17,691 nucleotides of DNA from Clostridiales bacterium (GCA_018364635.1 JAGZLR010000042.1:1-17691), one strand, 5' to 3'; numbered from the stretch's first letter, positions 7,362 to 14,743 are shown. A program made the numbers and translations. Notes: generated from the letters alone by a model not told the origin.

Positions 7362-7388
7362 AAAGACGCTGCTTTTTTCAGCGTCTTT
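7362..7388 (-). terminator. Terminator of the cupin-hcp operon
   Basis: AAAGACGCTG (7362-7371) pairs with CAGCGTCTTT (7379-7388) around a 7-base loop. On the minus strand it continues into a T run. It lies 10 bases after the hcp stop codon. Confidence 0.92.
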
Positions 7389-7397
7389 CTATTTTAT

Positions 7398-8969
7398 TCA
7401 TCCTAAAATTGCTTTTAAATCCTCTTTTGGCGTGCTGATTGGTTTTATCTGATAGTGATTGACAAGAAATTCTAACACCCTAGGAGAAAGAAATGCTGGT
7501 AAAGTAGGCCCTAACCGAATATTTTTGATACCCAGATGCAACAGTGTTAACAAAATGCAGACTGCTTTCTGCTCATACCATGATAAAATCATGGACAGCG
7601 GAAGATCGTTTACACTGCAATCAAAAGCTTTTGACAGTGCGACAGCAACTTTAATTGCGCTGTATGCGTCATTACATTGCCCCATATCCATCATTCTAGG
7701 TAATCCCGAAACCATTCCAAGATCTAGGTCGTTAAAACGATACTTTCCACAGGCAAGTGTTAAAATAACAGAATCTTTTGGTGTTTGTTTTACAAATTCT
7801 GTAAAATAATTTCGTCCTGTACGAGCGCCGTCACAGCCTCCCACAAGGAAGAAATGGCGAATATCTCCCGACTTTATCGCTTCAACAATTTTGTCTGCCG
7901 CTTGAAGCACAGCATCATGTCCAAATCCTGTCAGCACACTCGTTCCACCGTTTATTCCATAAAACTGTTTTGTTTCAGAAAATCCTCCCAGAGCAATCGC
8001 CTTTTCGATCACAGGCGTAAAATCTTTCTCTTTTCCAATATGCACCATTTCTGGATAAGACACAACTTCTGTTGTAAATACCCTGTCACGATAACTTTCT
8101 TTTACAGGCATCAAACAATTTGAAGTAAATAAAATTGGTGCTGGAAGATCAGCAAATTCCTTCTGCTGATTCTGCCATGCTGTCCCAAAATTTCCCTTTA
8201 GATGTGGATATTTCTTCAGCTCTGGATAGGAATGGGCTGGAAGCATTTCCCCATGTGTATAGACTTGAATCCCTTTTCCTTCTGTCTGCTCTAACAAAAG
8301 TTTCAGATCATATAGATCATGACCAGTAATTACAATGAATGGTCCTTTTTCCACAGCAAGGGAAACTTCTGCCGGTTCTGGTGAACCAAAGGTCTGTGTG
8401 TTTGCTCTGTCCAAAAGTTCCATACAAACCAAATTAACCTCTCCAACCTCCATCACAACAGGAAGCAGTTTTTCCATATCTAAATCTTGAGCCAAAATAG
8501 AGAGCGCTTGATAAAAAAACGTCATAACTCTCTCGTTTTTGTAACCTAATACAAGAGCGTGATATGCATACGCTGCCATCCCTCGAATGCCGAAAAGAAT
8601 CAAAGACTTCAAGCTACGAACGTCTTCCTGCTCCTGCCACAGGCGAGACATAGGATAGGAATCAACTATTTTTTGGCTGGAAGCAATTTCCATCTTTTTT
8701 CTATTGACACGCTCTATCATCTCCTGAAGCGTACCGTCATGAAAACTGACATTCGTAACAGTAGTAAATAGTCCCTCTAAAATCATCTGCTCTGTTTCTT
8801 TTGTCCTGAATTCCTCTCCACAAACTTGTGCAAAGGCAATCAAAGCTCCTGTCAACTCATCCTGAAGATTGGCTGTATTAGCAGTTTTACCACACACCCC
8901 TGCACAGCCTGTACAGCCTGAGCACCCTGCCGTCTGTTCACACTGAAAACAAAACATTTTCTCACTCAT
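7398..8969 (-). CDS. hcp: Hybrid cluster protein (hydroxylamine reductase)
   Basis: This 523-residue cytoplasmic Fe-S protein belongs to the Hcp family, which handles nitric oxide and hydroxylamine. The N-terminal cluster motif is MFCFQCEQTAGCSGCTGCAG with cysteines at 7, 10, 16, 19, 22 and 26; C7-x2-C10-x8-C19-x6-C26 is the likely proximal cluster set. All hybrid-cluster ligands known from the family can be placed: H217 (TGHDLY), E241 (THGEMLPA), C285 (TSNCLM), C379 (GGCDGAR, expected persulfide Cys), C407 (LACGKYRFN), C432 (GQCNDAYSA), and E466 and K468 (WYEQKAV). The ATG at 8967-8969 is 8 bases after AAGGAGG; an in-frame TTG two codons earlier is too close to that site. It is co-transcribed with the cupin gene 19 bases upstream. 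A fully active enzyme is expected. Confidence 0.97.
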   Translation of the reverse strand: MSEKMFCFQCEQTAGCSGCTGCAGVCGKTANTANLQDELTGALIAFAQVCGEEFRTKETEQMILEGLFTTVTNVSFHDGTLQEMIERVNRKKMEIASSQKIVDSYPMSRLWQEQEDVRSLKSLILFGIRGMAAYAYHALVLGYKNERVMTFFYQALSILAQDLDMEKLLPVVMEVGEVNLVCMELLDRANTQTFGSPEPAEVSLAVEKGPFIVITGHDLYDLKLLLEQTEGKGIQVYTHGEMLPAHSYPELKKYPHLKGNFGTAWQNQQKEFADLPAPILFTSNCLMPVKESYRDRVFTTEVVSYPEMVHIGKEKDFTPVIEKAIALGGFSETKQFYGINGGTSVLTGFGHDAVLQAADKIVEAIKSGDIRHFFLVGGCDGARTGRNYFTEFVKQTPKDSVILTLACGKYRFNDLDLGMVSGLPRMMDMGQCNDAYSAIKVAVALSKAFDCSVNDLPLSMILSWYEQKAVCILLTLLHLGIKNIRLGPTLPAFLSPRVLEFLVNHYQIKPISTPKEDLKAILG

Positions 8970-8988
8970 TGTCAAATCCTCCTTAAAA

Positions 8989-9318
8989 TCAGAATATCAC
9001 TGTTAATATCATCTTGAAGTTCTCTTGACCATAAACTGCATGAGGTTTCTTTGCAGGCATAATCAAAGTCTCTCCCTGTTTGCAGATATAGTCTTTGCCA
9101 TCTACAGTAAAACGCCCTATTCCATCCAAAACAGTCACCATCGCATCCCCCTTAGAGACATGAGTTGTAATCTCCTCTCCCTGGGCAAAAGCAAACAACG
9201 TAATCGTGACTGCCTGATTTTGTACCAATGTTTTACTTACAATTTCTCCTTCCACCACTTCTATCTGACGAGACAGCTGTACAATTGTTTCCACTTCCAA
9301 ATTTTGAATATGAGCCAT
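8989..9318 (-). CDS. Cupin domain protein, first gene of the hcp operon
   Basis: This is a single-domain cupin of 109 residues. Motif 1 reads GEEITTHVSKGDAM with one His (H53). The second His and the Glu of the classic metal site are replaced, as in the many small cupins with an H-x-S-x-G-D-A pattern. Motif 2 reads GETLIMPAKKPHAVYG. Such proteins may bind a metal or small ligand; no catalytic role can be assigned. The ATG at 9316-9318 has AGGAGG six bases upstream. Only 19 bases separate its stop from the hcp start, and a promoter with a Crp/Fnr-type site precedes it, so it probably takes part in the same stress response as Hcp. Confidence 0.88.
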   Translation of the reverse strand: MAHIQNLEVETIVQLSRQIEVVEGEIVSKTLVQNQAVTITLFAFAQGEEITTHVSKGDAMVTVLDGIGRFTVDGKDYICKQGETLIMPAKKPHAVYGQENFKMILTVIF

Positions 9319-9362
9319 AAGGAACCTCCTTTTTCTAATAGCACTTCTTTTTTTCTAAGAAG

Positions 9363-9404
9363 AGTATAGCGTAATACAAGCTTCATATCCGTTGTTTTTA
9401 CAAC
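9363..9404 (-). promoter_or_regulatory. Cupin-hcp promoter with Crp/Fnr-type activator site at -41.5
   Basis: On the minus strand the -10 box is TATACT (9363-9368), while the -35 position 17 bases upstream reads CGGATA, a poor match. GTTGT-N4-ACAAC occupies 9391-9404, a 14-base dyad of the size of a Crp/Fnr site. If transcription starts 7 bases after the -10 box, the dyad is centred at -41.5, the classic position for class II activation. HcpR, a Crp/Fnr-family regulator, controls hcp in many anaerobes, so an HcpR-like activator is the natural candidate. None is encoded in this window. Confidence 0.6.
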
Positions 9405-9440
9405 ATAAAAAAATTTTTTTATTTTAAATCACCTCACATA

Positions 9441-9469
9441 AAAAAGTACGGGGATATCCCGTACTTTTT
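9441..9469 (-). terminator. Terminator of the alcohol dehydrogenase gene
   Basis: AAAAAGTACGGG (9441-9452) pairs with CCCGTACTTTTT (9458-9469) around a 5-base loop. On the minus strand it follows the dehydrogenase stop codon at once and separates that gene from the cupin-hcp promoter. Confidence 0.93.
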
Positions 9470-10510
9470 CTAAAAGTGAATGGCAACTTTCACAACACCA
9501 TCTTTTTTTTGTTCAAAAATATCATAAGCTTCCATGATTTGATCAAACTGAAACTCATGAGTAATTAAGGGCGTAGTATCAATTTTTCCATGAGCAATCA
9601 GGTTCATAATTTCATCACAATGACAAGCATCCACACCACCTGTTTTAAAGATCAAATTTTTGCCATACATTTCCGGCAAAGGAAGGATCTGCGCTTTTTC
9701 ATACATAGCAACAACACAGACAATACCGCCTGGACGGGCAACGCGCCATGCTGTCTGAAAAGTGTCAGCGCCTCCTGCTGCTTCAATCACAGCATCAGCG
9801 CCTCGCCCATTCGTATCATTTAAAATAATTTGTTCTATATCCTCCTGATCTGGACAGATTACGGTATCTGCCCAGCCATGCTGCCGAACCATTTTTAGAC
9901 GTTCTTGATTGGTATCTACTGCAATGATATGTCTTGGACCGGAAAGCGCTGCACACATCATAGCACAAATTCCTGTAGGACCTGCACCTAACACCACAAT
10001 GGTATCCTTTGGCTGAATTTCGGCTAATTGGGCGGCCCAATAACCAGTCGACAAAATATCGCCTGTAAAAAGTGCCTGTTGATCCGAAACAGTATCAGGA
10101 ATGTGGGTCAGTGCAAAATCCGCATAAGGAATTCTAACAAATTCTGCCTGACCTCCGTCAATCCGGCACCCTAAAGCCCATCCTCCCTGCGGGTCTTCAC
10201 AGTTATTAACACTTCCTTTTCTACAAAAAAAGCATTGACCACAAAAAGTTTCCACATTGACAGCGACACGGTCTCCTGGTTTTACTTTTTTCACTGCAGG
10301 ACCAATTTTTTCGACAACACCAACAAATTCATGACCCACAATAATACCAGGCACTGCTTTCGGCACAACACCCTGTTTGATATGTAAATCGCTGGAACAG
10401 ATAGATGTTAATGTCACTTTGACAATGGCATCTGTTGGCTTCTCAATCTCGGGAAGTGGTCGATTACACACAAAAAACTTATTTTTACTCTGATAAACTA
10501 CAGCTTTCAT
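9470..10510 (-). CDS. Zinc-dependent alcohol dehydrogenase (MDR superfamily)
   Basis: This is a 346-residue NAD(P)-dependent zinc dehydrogenase. Catalytic-zinc residues are visible at C38 (SICSSDLH), H60-E61 (VGHEF) and probably D151 (TGDILSTGYW). Structural zinc is held by C90, C93, C96 and C104 (CGQCFFCRKGSVNNC). The Rossmann motif GAGPTG is at 175-180, and D199 at the end of strand two (IIAVDTNQERL) points to NAD. The GDILSTGYWAAQLAEIQP region resembles bacterial secondary-alcohol dehydrogenases, but the substrate is not determinable here. The ATG at 10508-10510 has GGAGG 8 bases upstream and begins the standard MKAVVY; the longer frame lacks support. It has its own promoter and terminator, so it is a single-gene unit. 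It is much more distant from the pair at 12468-14583 than those are from each other. Confidence 0.93.
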   Translation of the reverse strand: MKAVVYQSKNKFFVCNRPLPEIEKPTDAIVKVTLTSICSSDLHIKQGVVPKAVPGIIVGHEFVGVVEKIGPAVKKVKPGDRVAVNVETFCGQCFFCRKGSVNNCEDPQGGWALGCRIDGGQAEFVRIPYADFALTHIPDTVSDQQALFTGDILSTGYWAAQLAEIQPKDTIVVLGAGPTGICAMMCAALSGPRHIIAVDTNQERLKMVRQHGWADTVICPDQEDIEQIILNDTNGRGADAVIEAAGGADTFQTAWRVARPGGIVCVVAMYEKAQILPLPEMYGKNLIFKTGGVDACHCDEIMNLIAHGKIDTTPLITHEFQFDQIMEAYDIFEQKKDGVVKVAIHF

Positions 10511-10542
10511 CACATACCCCTCCAACTTATTTCTTCGAAAAT

Positions 10543-10571
10543 AGCATATCAAACATGGTAAGGGAAGACAA
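10543..10571 (-). promoter_or_regulatory. Promoter of the alcohol dehydrogenase
   Basis: On the minus strand TTGTCT (10566-10571) and TATGCT (10543-10548) are 17 bases apart, which places transcription start about 26 bases before the ATG at 10510. Confidence 0.55.
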
Positions 10572-10833
10572 GCATCTATGTTCTTATTTCTTTTATTTCC
10601 GAGACATATACTTTATTTCATCTTCTGAAAATCCAAACAAAGATTCCTTATTTTTTGTACCATTGACTGCTTATCAGTGTATTATTTTCTTTCAAGCTAT
10701 TATCGGCTATTGTGTTTTGGCAATTATCTGCTATAAGATGTATCAAAAAGAAAATGCAGCTAGATATCACTCTTTTATCTATATTTTTTTAAGTATCTTT
10801 CTCTTTTCACACACTTTTGTTTCATCCTTTTGA
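10572..10833 (+). other. Possible decayed membrane-protein ORF
   Basis: A plus-strand frame open through this stretch and closed by TGA at 10831-10833 encodes a hydrophobic hairpin (AYQCIIFFQAIIGYCVLAI, then CYKMYQKENAARYHSF and IYIFLSIFLFSHTFVSSF). The first in-frame ATG, at 10555, has no ribosome binding site and sits inside the minus-strand dehydrogenase promoter. A second ATG in another frame (near 10584) stops after 16 codons. This looks more like a remnant with a lost 5' end than an intact gene. I know no family for it. Confidence 0.3.
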
Positions 10834-10921
10834 CTGCTAAATTTTTCTTTGTATCAGTTTTGTCTGACAAAGAGGAAATAAGAACAAACATTCCTATTTA
10901 TTTTTGATATCATACCCATAA

Positions 10922-10963
10922 AAAAGCCCTAAAAACCAATAAACCTTGGTTTTTAGGGCTTTT
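10922..10963. terminator. Very strong hairpin terminator
   Basis: AAAAGCCCTAAAAACCAA (10922-10939) pairs perfectly over 18 bases with TTGGTTTTTAGGGCTTTT (10946-10963) around a 6-base loop, with A and T runs on both sides. It follows no intact gene on either strand. It may be the surviving terminator of the truncated spoIVA on the minus strand (stop at 10987) or of the decayed ORF on the plus strand. Confidence 0.9.
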
Positions 10964-10986
10964 CACTATACTTACCTTTTTGTCCC

Positions 10987-11064
10987 TCATCTATGGCTAT
11001 CACCAATATAAATGTCGCCGTTAGTGCGCTGTGCAATATCCCTGTAAATATCATATTGTTCCAT
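10987..11064 (-). pseudogene. spoIVA: 5' fragment of spoIVA (stage IV sporulation protein A)
   Basis: On the minus strand an ATG (11062-11064), preceded 9 bases upstream by AGAGGGGAG, starts MEQYDIYRDIAQRTNGDIYI. This corresponds closely to the N-terminus of SpoIVA, the spore-coat ATPase that anchors the coat basement layer (the family reads roughly DIxxDIAxRTxGDIYxG). In intact proteins GDIYIG runs straight into the Walker A region of the form VRTGKSTFIK. Here the reading continues only with DSHR and stops at 10987-10989. The ATPase and all the rest are missing, and a strong terminator follows 24 bases later. The fragment cannot be functional as SpoIVA. Whether it is the scar of the only copy or a partial duplicate cannot be told from this window. 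The match rests on remembered family sequence, not on an alignment. Confidence 0.75.
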
Positions 11065-11148
11065 GTTCTTCTGCTCCCCTCTCGTCTTCATCATACAAAA
11101 ATATATGTTGCTGTCTGCATTTTTAGACACCTGTTTGACCAAAACCAG

Positions 11149-11177
11149 TTGTACTCCCATAACAAGTATGGTAAACT
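11149..11177 (+). promoter_or_regulatory. Probable promoter of the AI-2E family gene
   Basis: TTGTAC (11149-11154) and TAAACT (11172-11177) are 17 bases apart. The leader of about 70 bases holds a small CTTCA/TGAAG hairpin (about 11203-11221). The promoter lies back to back with the upstream region of the spoIVA fragment. Confidence 0.4.
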
Positions 11178-11251
11178 GTTATCAAAAATATATGCCAAAT
11201 TCTTCAAGCTATGCCTGAAGATGTAAAAATACTGAGGGGAGTGTTATTTTT

Positions 11252-12433
11252 TTGATCAATCGTGAAGAAAAGAGAAAATTTGTGATTGGCGGTATCACCG
11301 CTTTTCTTGTGATTGCCTGTTCCATTATATTTTATTTTTGTATTCATAGATTTAGCGGTCTTGCAAGTCTGTTTAACAAAATTACTACCTCCATTGCACC
11401 GATCACTTATGGCTTAATCATTGCATATTTGGTAACGCCAATTTATAATTTTTTATATCGGCAGACAAAAAAAATGGGAGGGAGTAATGGAATTTCACGT
11501 CTTGTTTCAACTGCCCTTACCCTTGCATTTACAATAGCAGTTCTTACTTTGATTACGCTTATGGTCTTGCCGCAAGTTATTCAAAGTATCCGTGGAATTA
11601 TTGAGAACATCCCAGGTTATATCCAGAACCTGAGCAATCAGGTAGTTGCATTTTCCAATAAGCATCCAGAATTTGAGGAAATATATCTCGCTTGGTATAA
11701 CAGTGCAGCCCATTACTTAGAAGATCTATTTGAGACTTACCTTGTTCCATCGATACAGTCATTTATTTTTAGTGCTTCCAACGGCGTATTAACACTGCTG
11801 AGCATGATAAAAAACTTAGTCATTGGATTAATTGTTTCTGTTTATGTTTTAAACAGCAAAGATCTTTTCGCAGCTCAGTCCAAAAAAATTTTGTACGGCT
11901 GTCTCAGCGAAAAATGGACAAAAATCGTTTTAAATGAAGTTCAATTTGCACACAGTGCCTTTGGCGGATTTATCCGCGGGAAGTTAGTAGACTCCCTCAT
12001 CATAGGTATTCTTTGTTTTTTCTGTGTCAATCTTTTAAAAATGCCATATCCAATGCTTTTAAGTGTTATTGTCGGAGTCACTAATGTTATTCCATTCTTT
12101 GGACCTTTTATTGGGGCTATTCCTTGTATTTTATTGATCTTCCTTGTTAGTCCTCTAAAAAGTCTGTATTTTCTTATTTTTATCTTTCTGCTTCAGCAGT
12201 TGGATGGAAACATCATTGGCCCCAAAATTCTCGGAGACAGCATTGGTGTCAACAGTTTTTGGATTTTATTCTCCATCCTTCTTTTCGGTGGTCTGTTTGG
12301 TTTCTTAGGAATGCTGATTGGTGTACCGGTGTTTGCGATTATCTATCATTTAATTTCCGATCTGATTTGTTTTTCCCTTCGAAAAAAGCAACTCCCTACG
12401 GAGACAAAAAACTACTATACCAATACAAAATAA
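11252..12433 (+). CDS. AI-2E family (PerM/YdiK-like) membrane transporter
   Basis: This is a 393-residue polytopic membrane protein of the AI-2E (UPF0118) family. The pattern fits: two N-terminal helices (KFVIGGITAFLVIACSII, then APITYGLIIAYLVTPIYNFL), another near 85-105, and a long amphipathic segment with NIPGYIQNLSNQVVAF. Several C-terminal helices follow, with conserved GVTNVIPFFGPFIGAIP and QQLDGNIIGPKILGDSIGV. Members have been linked to AI-2 export, Na+/H+ antiport or other transport, so the substrate is open. The start is a TTG at 11252-11254, about 10 bases after AGGGGAG; no ATG is better placed. It is a single-gene unit with its own terminator. luxS, which generates the AI-2 precursor, lies about 2.4 kb downstream. 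Confidence 0.92.
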   Translation: MINREEKRKFVIGGITAFLVIACSIIFYFCIHRFSGLASLFNKITTSIAPITYGLIIAYLVTPIYNFLYRQTKKMGGSNGISRLVSTALTLAFTIAVLTLITLMVLPQVIQSIRGIIENIPGYIQNLSNQVVAFSNKHPEFEEIYLAWYNSAAHYLEDLFETYLVPSIQSFIFSASNGVLTLLSMIKNLVIGLIVSVYVLNSKDLFAAQSKKILYGCLSEKWTKIVLNEVQFAHSAFGGFIRGKLVDSLIIGILCFFCVNLLKMPYPMLLSVIVGVTNVIPFFGPFIGAIPCILLIFLVSPLKSLYFLIFIFLLQQLDGNIIGPKILGDSIGVNSFWILFSILLFGGLFGFLGMLIGVPVFAIIYHLISDLICFSLRKKQLPTETKNYYTNTK

Positions 12434-12454
12434 GCTCTCTTTCACAGAGAGCTT
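12432..12454 (+). terminator. Terminator of the AI-2E family gene
   Basis: AAGCTCTCT (12432-12440) pairs with AGAGAGCTT (12446-12454) around TTCAC and runs into TTTT. It overlaps the stop codon and lies in the short gap before the convergent dehydrogenase gene. Confidence 0.88.
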
Positions 12455-12467
12455 TTTTATTGACAGT

Positions 12468-13490
12468 TTAGTTTATCATTGTAACCTTCACCCAATCCCC
12501 TGCGCCGTGGCTTAATGTTTGAAACATATGAGGCAATTCTTCCAAAGTCACTTGTTTACTGAGAAGAGGCTTAACGTCCAATTCGCCTTTGTTCAGCGCC
12601 TGCACCATCTGTCCAAACATTTGATAGCTGAGACGAAACGTACCATATACACATAATTCACGGCAGACAATTTTCTGCATTTCCACATCGATCTGTTTGG
12701 CATTTAGGCCAATCCACACGGATTTTCCACCAAAAGCAAGGACGTCTAAACTTTTCTTTACTGTGTCTGTTATTCCTACTGCTTCCACAGAGGTTGCCAC
12801 ACCTTTACCTTCTGTAAGACTCATAATTTTTTCTACTGGATCAATTTTTTCAGAACAAATCAACACATCGCCTCCCAACTGACCAGCAAGAGATAAACGG
12901 TGCTGATTTCTATTGACGACAAAAATTCTTTTGGGATGTTTTAGTTTACACGCCGATACTGCCATTAGCCCTATAGTACCAGCACCAATAATAGCTACAT
13001 CTTTTCCTTTGATTTCTCCTAAATGTTCCACACCAGAAGCAGCCACTGTCAATGGCTCCATAAGACTGCCCTCCGCATAGGAAACATGGTCTTCCAAAAG
13101 AAAACATACCTTTTCTGGTACACAAAGAAATTCAGCAAAAGCGCCATTTTCTGTCAAAACACCAAATGGCCTTTCATTTTCACATAAATGAAACATTCCT
13201 TTTCGGCACATATCACATTCCCCACAGAAATCTAAAGGAAAGCAGCACACGCGGTCCCCAATATTTAGTTTTTTTACAGCATTTCCCTTTGCCACAACTT
13301 CCCCTGCAAACTCATGTCCCATAATCATTGGCCCAATTCGACGGCCAGTTACGCCAAGATAGCCCTGAATATCACTGCCGCAAATACCGCATGCTCGTAT
13401 TTTTAGTTTTACTTCGTTTTCTTTTGGTTCTGGATCTGGAATTTCTCTAAGTTCCATCTTACCAGGCTCTAAATAAACAGCAGCTTTCAT
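12468..13490 (-). CDS. Zinc-dependent dehydrogenase (sorbitol/threonine dehydrogenase-like), downstream paralog
   Basis: This is a 340-residue MDR dehydrogenase. Catalytic-zinc residues are C37 (ACGICGSD), H59-E60 (MGHEF) and E145 (MEPLTVA). Structural zinc is at C89, C92, C95 and C103 (CGECDMCRKGMFHLC). The nucleotide loop is GAGTIG at 169-174. The end of strand two reads FVVNRNQHRL, with Asn193-Arg194 where the neighbouring paralog has Asp193. Loss of that acidic residue next to an Arg suggests a preference for NADP(H), although this is inference. Overall it is clearly homologous along its whole length to the gene at 13555-14583 (for example VGDRV/IGDRV, FGVLT-GAFA, DVLAFGG, IDVEMQKIVCREL), indicating tandem duplication. 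The ATG has GGGAGG 8 bases upstream. I see no promoter in the 64-base gap, so it probably depends on read-through of the intervening hairpin. Confidence 0.93.
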   Translation of the reverse strand: MKAAVYLEPGKMELREIPDPEPKENEVKLKIRACGICGSDIQGYLGVTGRRIGPMIMGHEFAGEVVAKGNAVKKLNIGDRVCCFPLDFCGECDMCRKGMFHLCENERPFGVLTENGAFAEFLCVPEKVCFLLEDHVSYAEGSLMEPLTVAASGVEHLGEIKGKDVAIIGAGTIGLMAVSACKLKHPKRIFVVNRNQHRLSLAGQLGGDVLICSEKIDPVEKIMSLTEGKGVATSVEAVGITDTVKKSLDVLAFGGKSVWIGLNAKQIDVEMQKIVCRELCVYGTFRLSYQMFGQMVQALNKGELDVKPLLSKQVTLEELPHMFQTLSHGAGDWVKVTMIN

Positions 13491-13508
13491 TGTCTATTCC
13501 TCCCCCCA

Positions 13509-13541
13509 TAAAAAACACCCTCCTAGTAAAAACCAGGAGGG
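13509..13541 (-). terminator. Intercistronic hairpin between the two dehydrogenase paralogs
   Basis: CCCTCCT (13518-13524) pairs with AGGAGGG (13535-13541) and, on the minus strand, is followed by TGTTTTTT. It looks like an intrinsic terminator after the gene at 13555, yet the next gene starts 19 bases beyond with no visible promoter. It may therefore be leaky and set the ratio of the two enzymes. Confidence 0.75.
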
Positions 13542-13554
13542 CTTCCTTGATACT

Positions 13555-14583
13555 TTAGTCTTTGTGTACTACTGTTACCTTGATTAAATCTCCAGGATTT
13601 TTATGTAGTGTTTCCATCATAGCTGGAAGTTCTTCCAGTGTAATTTCTTTACTGATAATTGGCTCTATATTTAAAATACCATCGTTCAGATAACCAACTA
13701 CTGTTCTAAACTCTTCAAATCCATAGAGGAACGTTCCCTGCACTTTCAGTTCACGGCAAACAATCTTCTGCATTTCTACATCGATATGCTGTGCACTGAT
13801 TCCAATCCATACTGCTGCACCACCAAAAGCAAGAACATCAATACTCTGTTTTGTTGTTGCAGTTACACCAACAGCTTCCACAACGCCTTCAATGCCTTTG
13901 CCATCAGTTTCTTTCATAATATATTCAGCTACATCTACTTTTGCTGGATTTAATACCACATCAGCACCTAACTGTTTTGCAATTTCCAGACGGTGCTCGT
14001 TCATGTCAGAAACATAGATTTTTGCTGGTTTTTTCAGCTTCACACAGGCAAGAGCCAAAAGACCAATCGTTCCAGCGCCTACAACCAACACACTTTTTCC
14101 CTCAATATCGCCTAAATGGTTGACTGCACGATAAGAAACTGCCAGAGGCTCCATAATACTGCATACTGTATAGGATACATTATCTTTCAGTTTAAAGCAC
14201 ACTTTTGCCGGAACACAAATATAGTCAGCAAAAGCGCCATCTACAGTCAAAACACCAAATGCTCTTTTATTTAAGCAAAGATGCACATCGCCTTTTTTAC
14301 ACATTTCGCATTCTCCGCAGAAATCTAACGGATATGCAGCAACTCTGTCGCCTACCTTTAAATCTGTTACACCTTCACCAAGCTCAACAACTTCACCACT
14401 GAATTCATGACCCATAATAAGTGGAGGGATTCTTCTTCCTGTAATGCCAAGATAGCCATGGACATCACTACCGCAAATGCCGCAAGCTCTTACTTTCAAT
14501 TTTACCTCGTTCTTTTTAGGAAAAACGTCAGGTACATCCTTATACGTCATTATTTCTGGTCCTTCATATACAACTGCTTTCAT
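13555..14583 (-). CDS. Zinc-dependent dehydrogenase (sorbitol/threonine dehydrogenase-like), upstream paralog
   Basis: This is a 342-residue MDR dehydrogenase that probably oxidises a polyol or other secondary alcohol. Catalytic residues are C37 (ACGICGSD), H59-E60 (MGHEF) and E145 (MEPLAVS). Structural zinc is at C89, C92, C95 and C103 (CGECEMCKKGDVHLC). The Rossmann loop is GAGTIG at 169-174. D193 in IYVSDMNEHRL indicates NAD. The ATG at 14581-14583 lies 8 bases after GGAGGAG. It is the first gene of the pair with the paralog at 12468. Its promoter (14665-14693) is divergent from luxS, and the leader contains a 7-base inverted repeat. No sugar transporter or kinase is adjacent, so the substrate cannot be read from context. 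Confidence 0.94.
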   Translation of the reverse strand: MKAVVYEGPEIMTYKDVPDVFPKKNEVKLKVRACGICGSDVHGYLGITGRRIPPLIMGHEFSGEVVELGEGVTDLKVGDRVAAYPLDFCGECEMCKKGDVHLCLNKRAFGVLTVDGAFADYICVPAKVCFKLKDNVSYTVCSIMEPLAVSYRAVNHLGDIEGKSVLVVGAGTIGLLALACVKLKKPAKIYVSDMNEHRLEIAKQLGADVVLNPAKVDVAEYIMKETDGKGIEGVVEAVGVTATTKQSIDVLAFGGAAVWIGISAQHIDVEMQKIVCRELKVQGTFLYGFEEFRTVVGYLNDGILNIEPIISKEITLEELPAMMETLHKNPGDLIKVTVVHKD

Positions 14584-14615
14584 TTCTTAACTCCTCCTCA
14601 AGAAATAAATAAATT

Positions 14616-14656
14616 CAGTATGGTCATGGAGCTGTCTTTGGCATAAGATCATACTG
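14616..14656. repeat. Inverted repeat in the leader of the upstream dehydrogenase
   Basis: CAGTATG (14616-14622) and CATACTG (14650-14656) are perfect inverted arms 27 bases apart, inside the untranslated leader just after the predicted -10 box. They could be an operator or an RNA stem. The loop shows no riboswitch I recognise. Confidence 0.4.
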
Positions 14657-14664
14657 CTACCATT

Positions 14665-14693
14665 ATTATGATACGTTGTTATTTTCTTGTCAA
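14665..14693 (-). promoter_or_regulatory. Promoter of the dehydrogenase pair
   Basis: On the minus strand TTGACA (14688-14693) and CATAAT (14665-14670) are 17 bases apart, giving a leader of about 75 bases before the ATG at 14583. Confidence 0.65.
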
Positions 14694-14705
14694 TATGATT
14701 CGAAA

Positions 14706-14743
14706 TATACAATTAGCCAAAATTTTTAGTTTAAAATTGTATA
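14706..14743. repeat. Inverted repeat between the divergent dehydrogenase and luxS promoters
   Basis: TATACAATT (14706-14714) and AATTGTATA (14735-14743) are perfect 9-base inverted arms with 20 bases between them. They lie about 12 bases upstream of the dehydrogenase -35 box and 19 bases upstream of the luxS -35 box. The arms could be two half-sites of a regulator shared by both genes. The AT-rich setting makes chance possible. Confidence 0.4.

Noticed and set aside
7459..8771. Several plus-strand ORFs within hcp
   Set aside because: All are shadows opposite a full-length, motif-complete Hcp.
10993..11226. 77-codon plus-strand ORF
   Set aside because: It is antisense to the spoIVA fragment, has no ribosome binding site, and does not look like a protein; the minus-strand match explains the sequence better.
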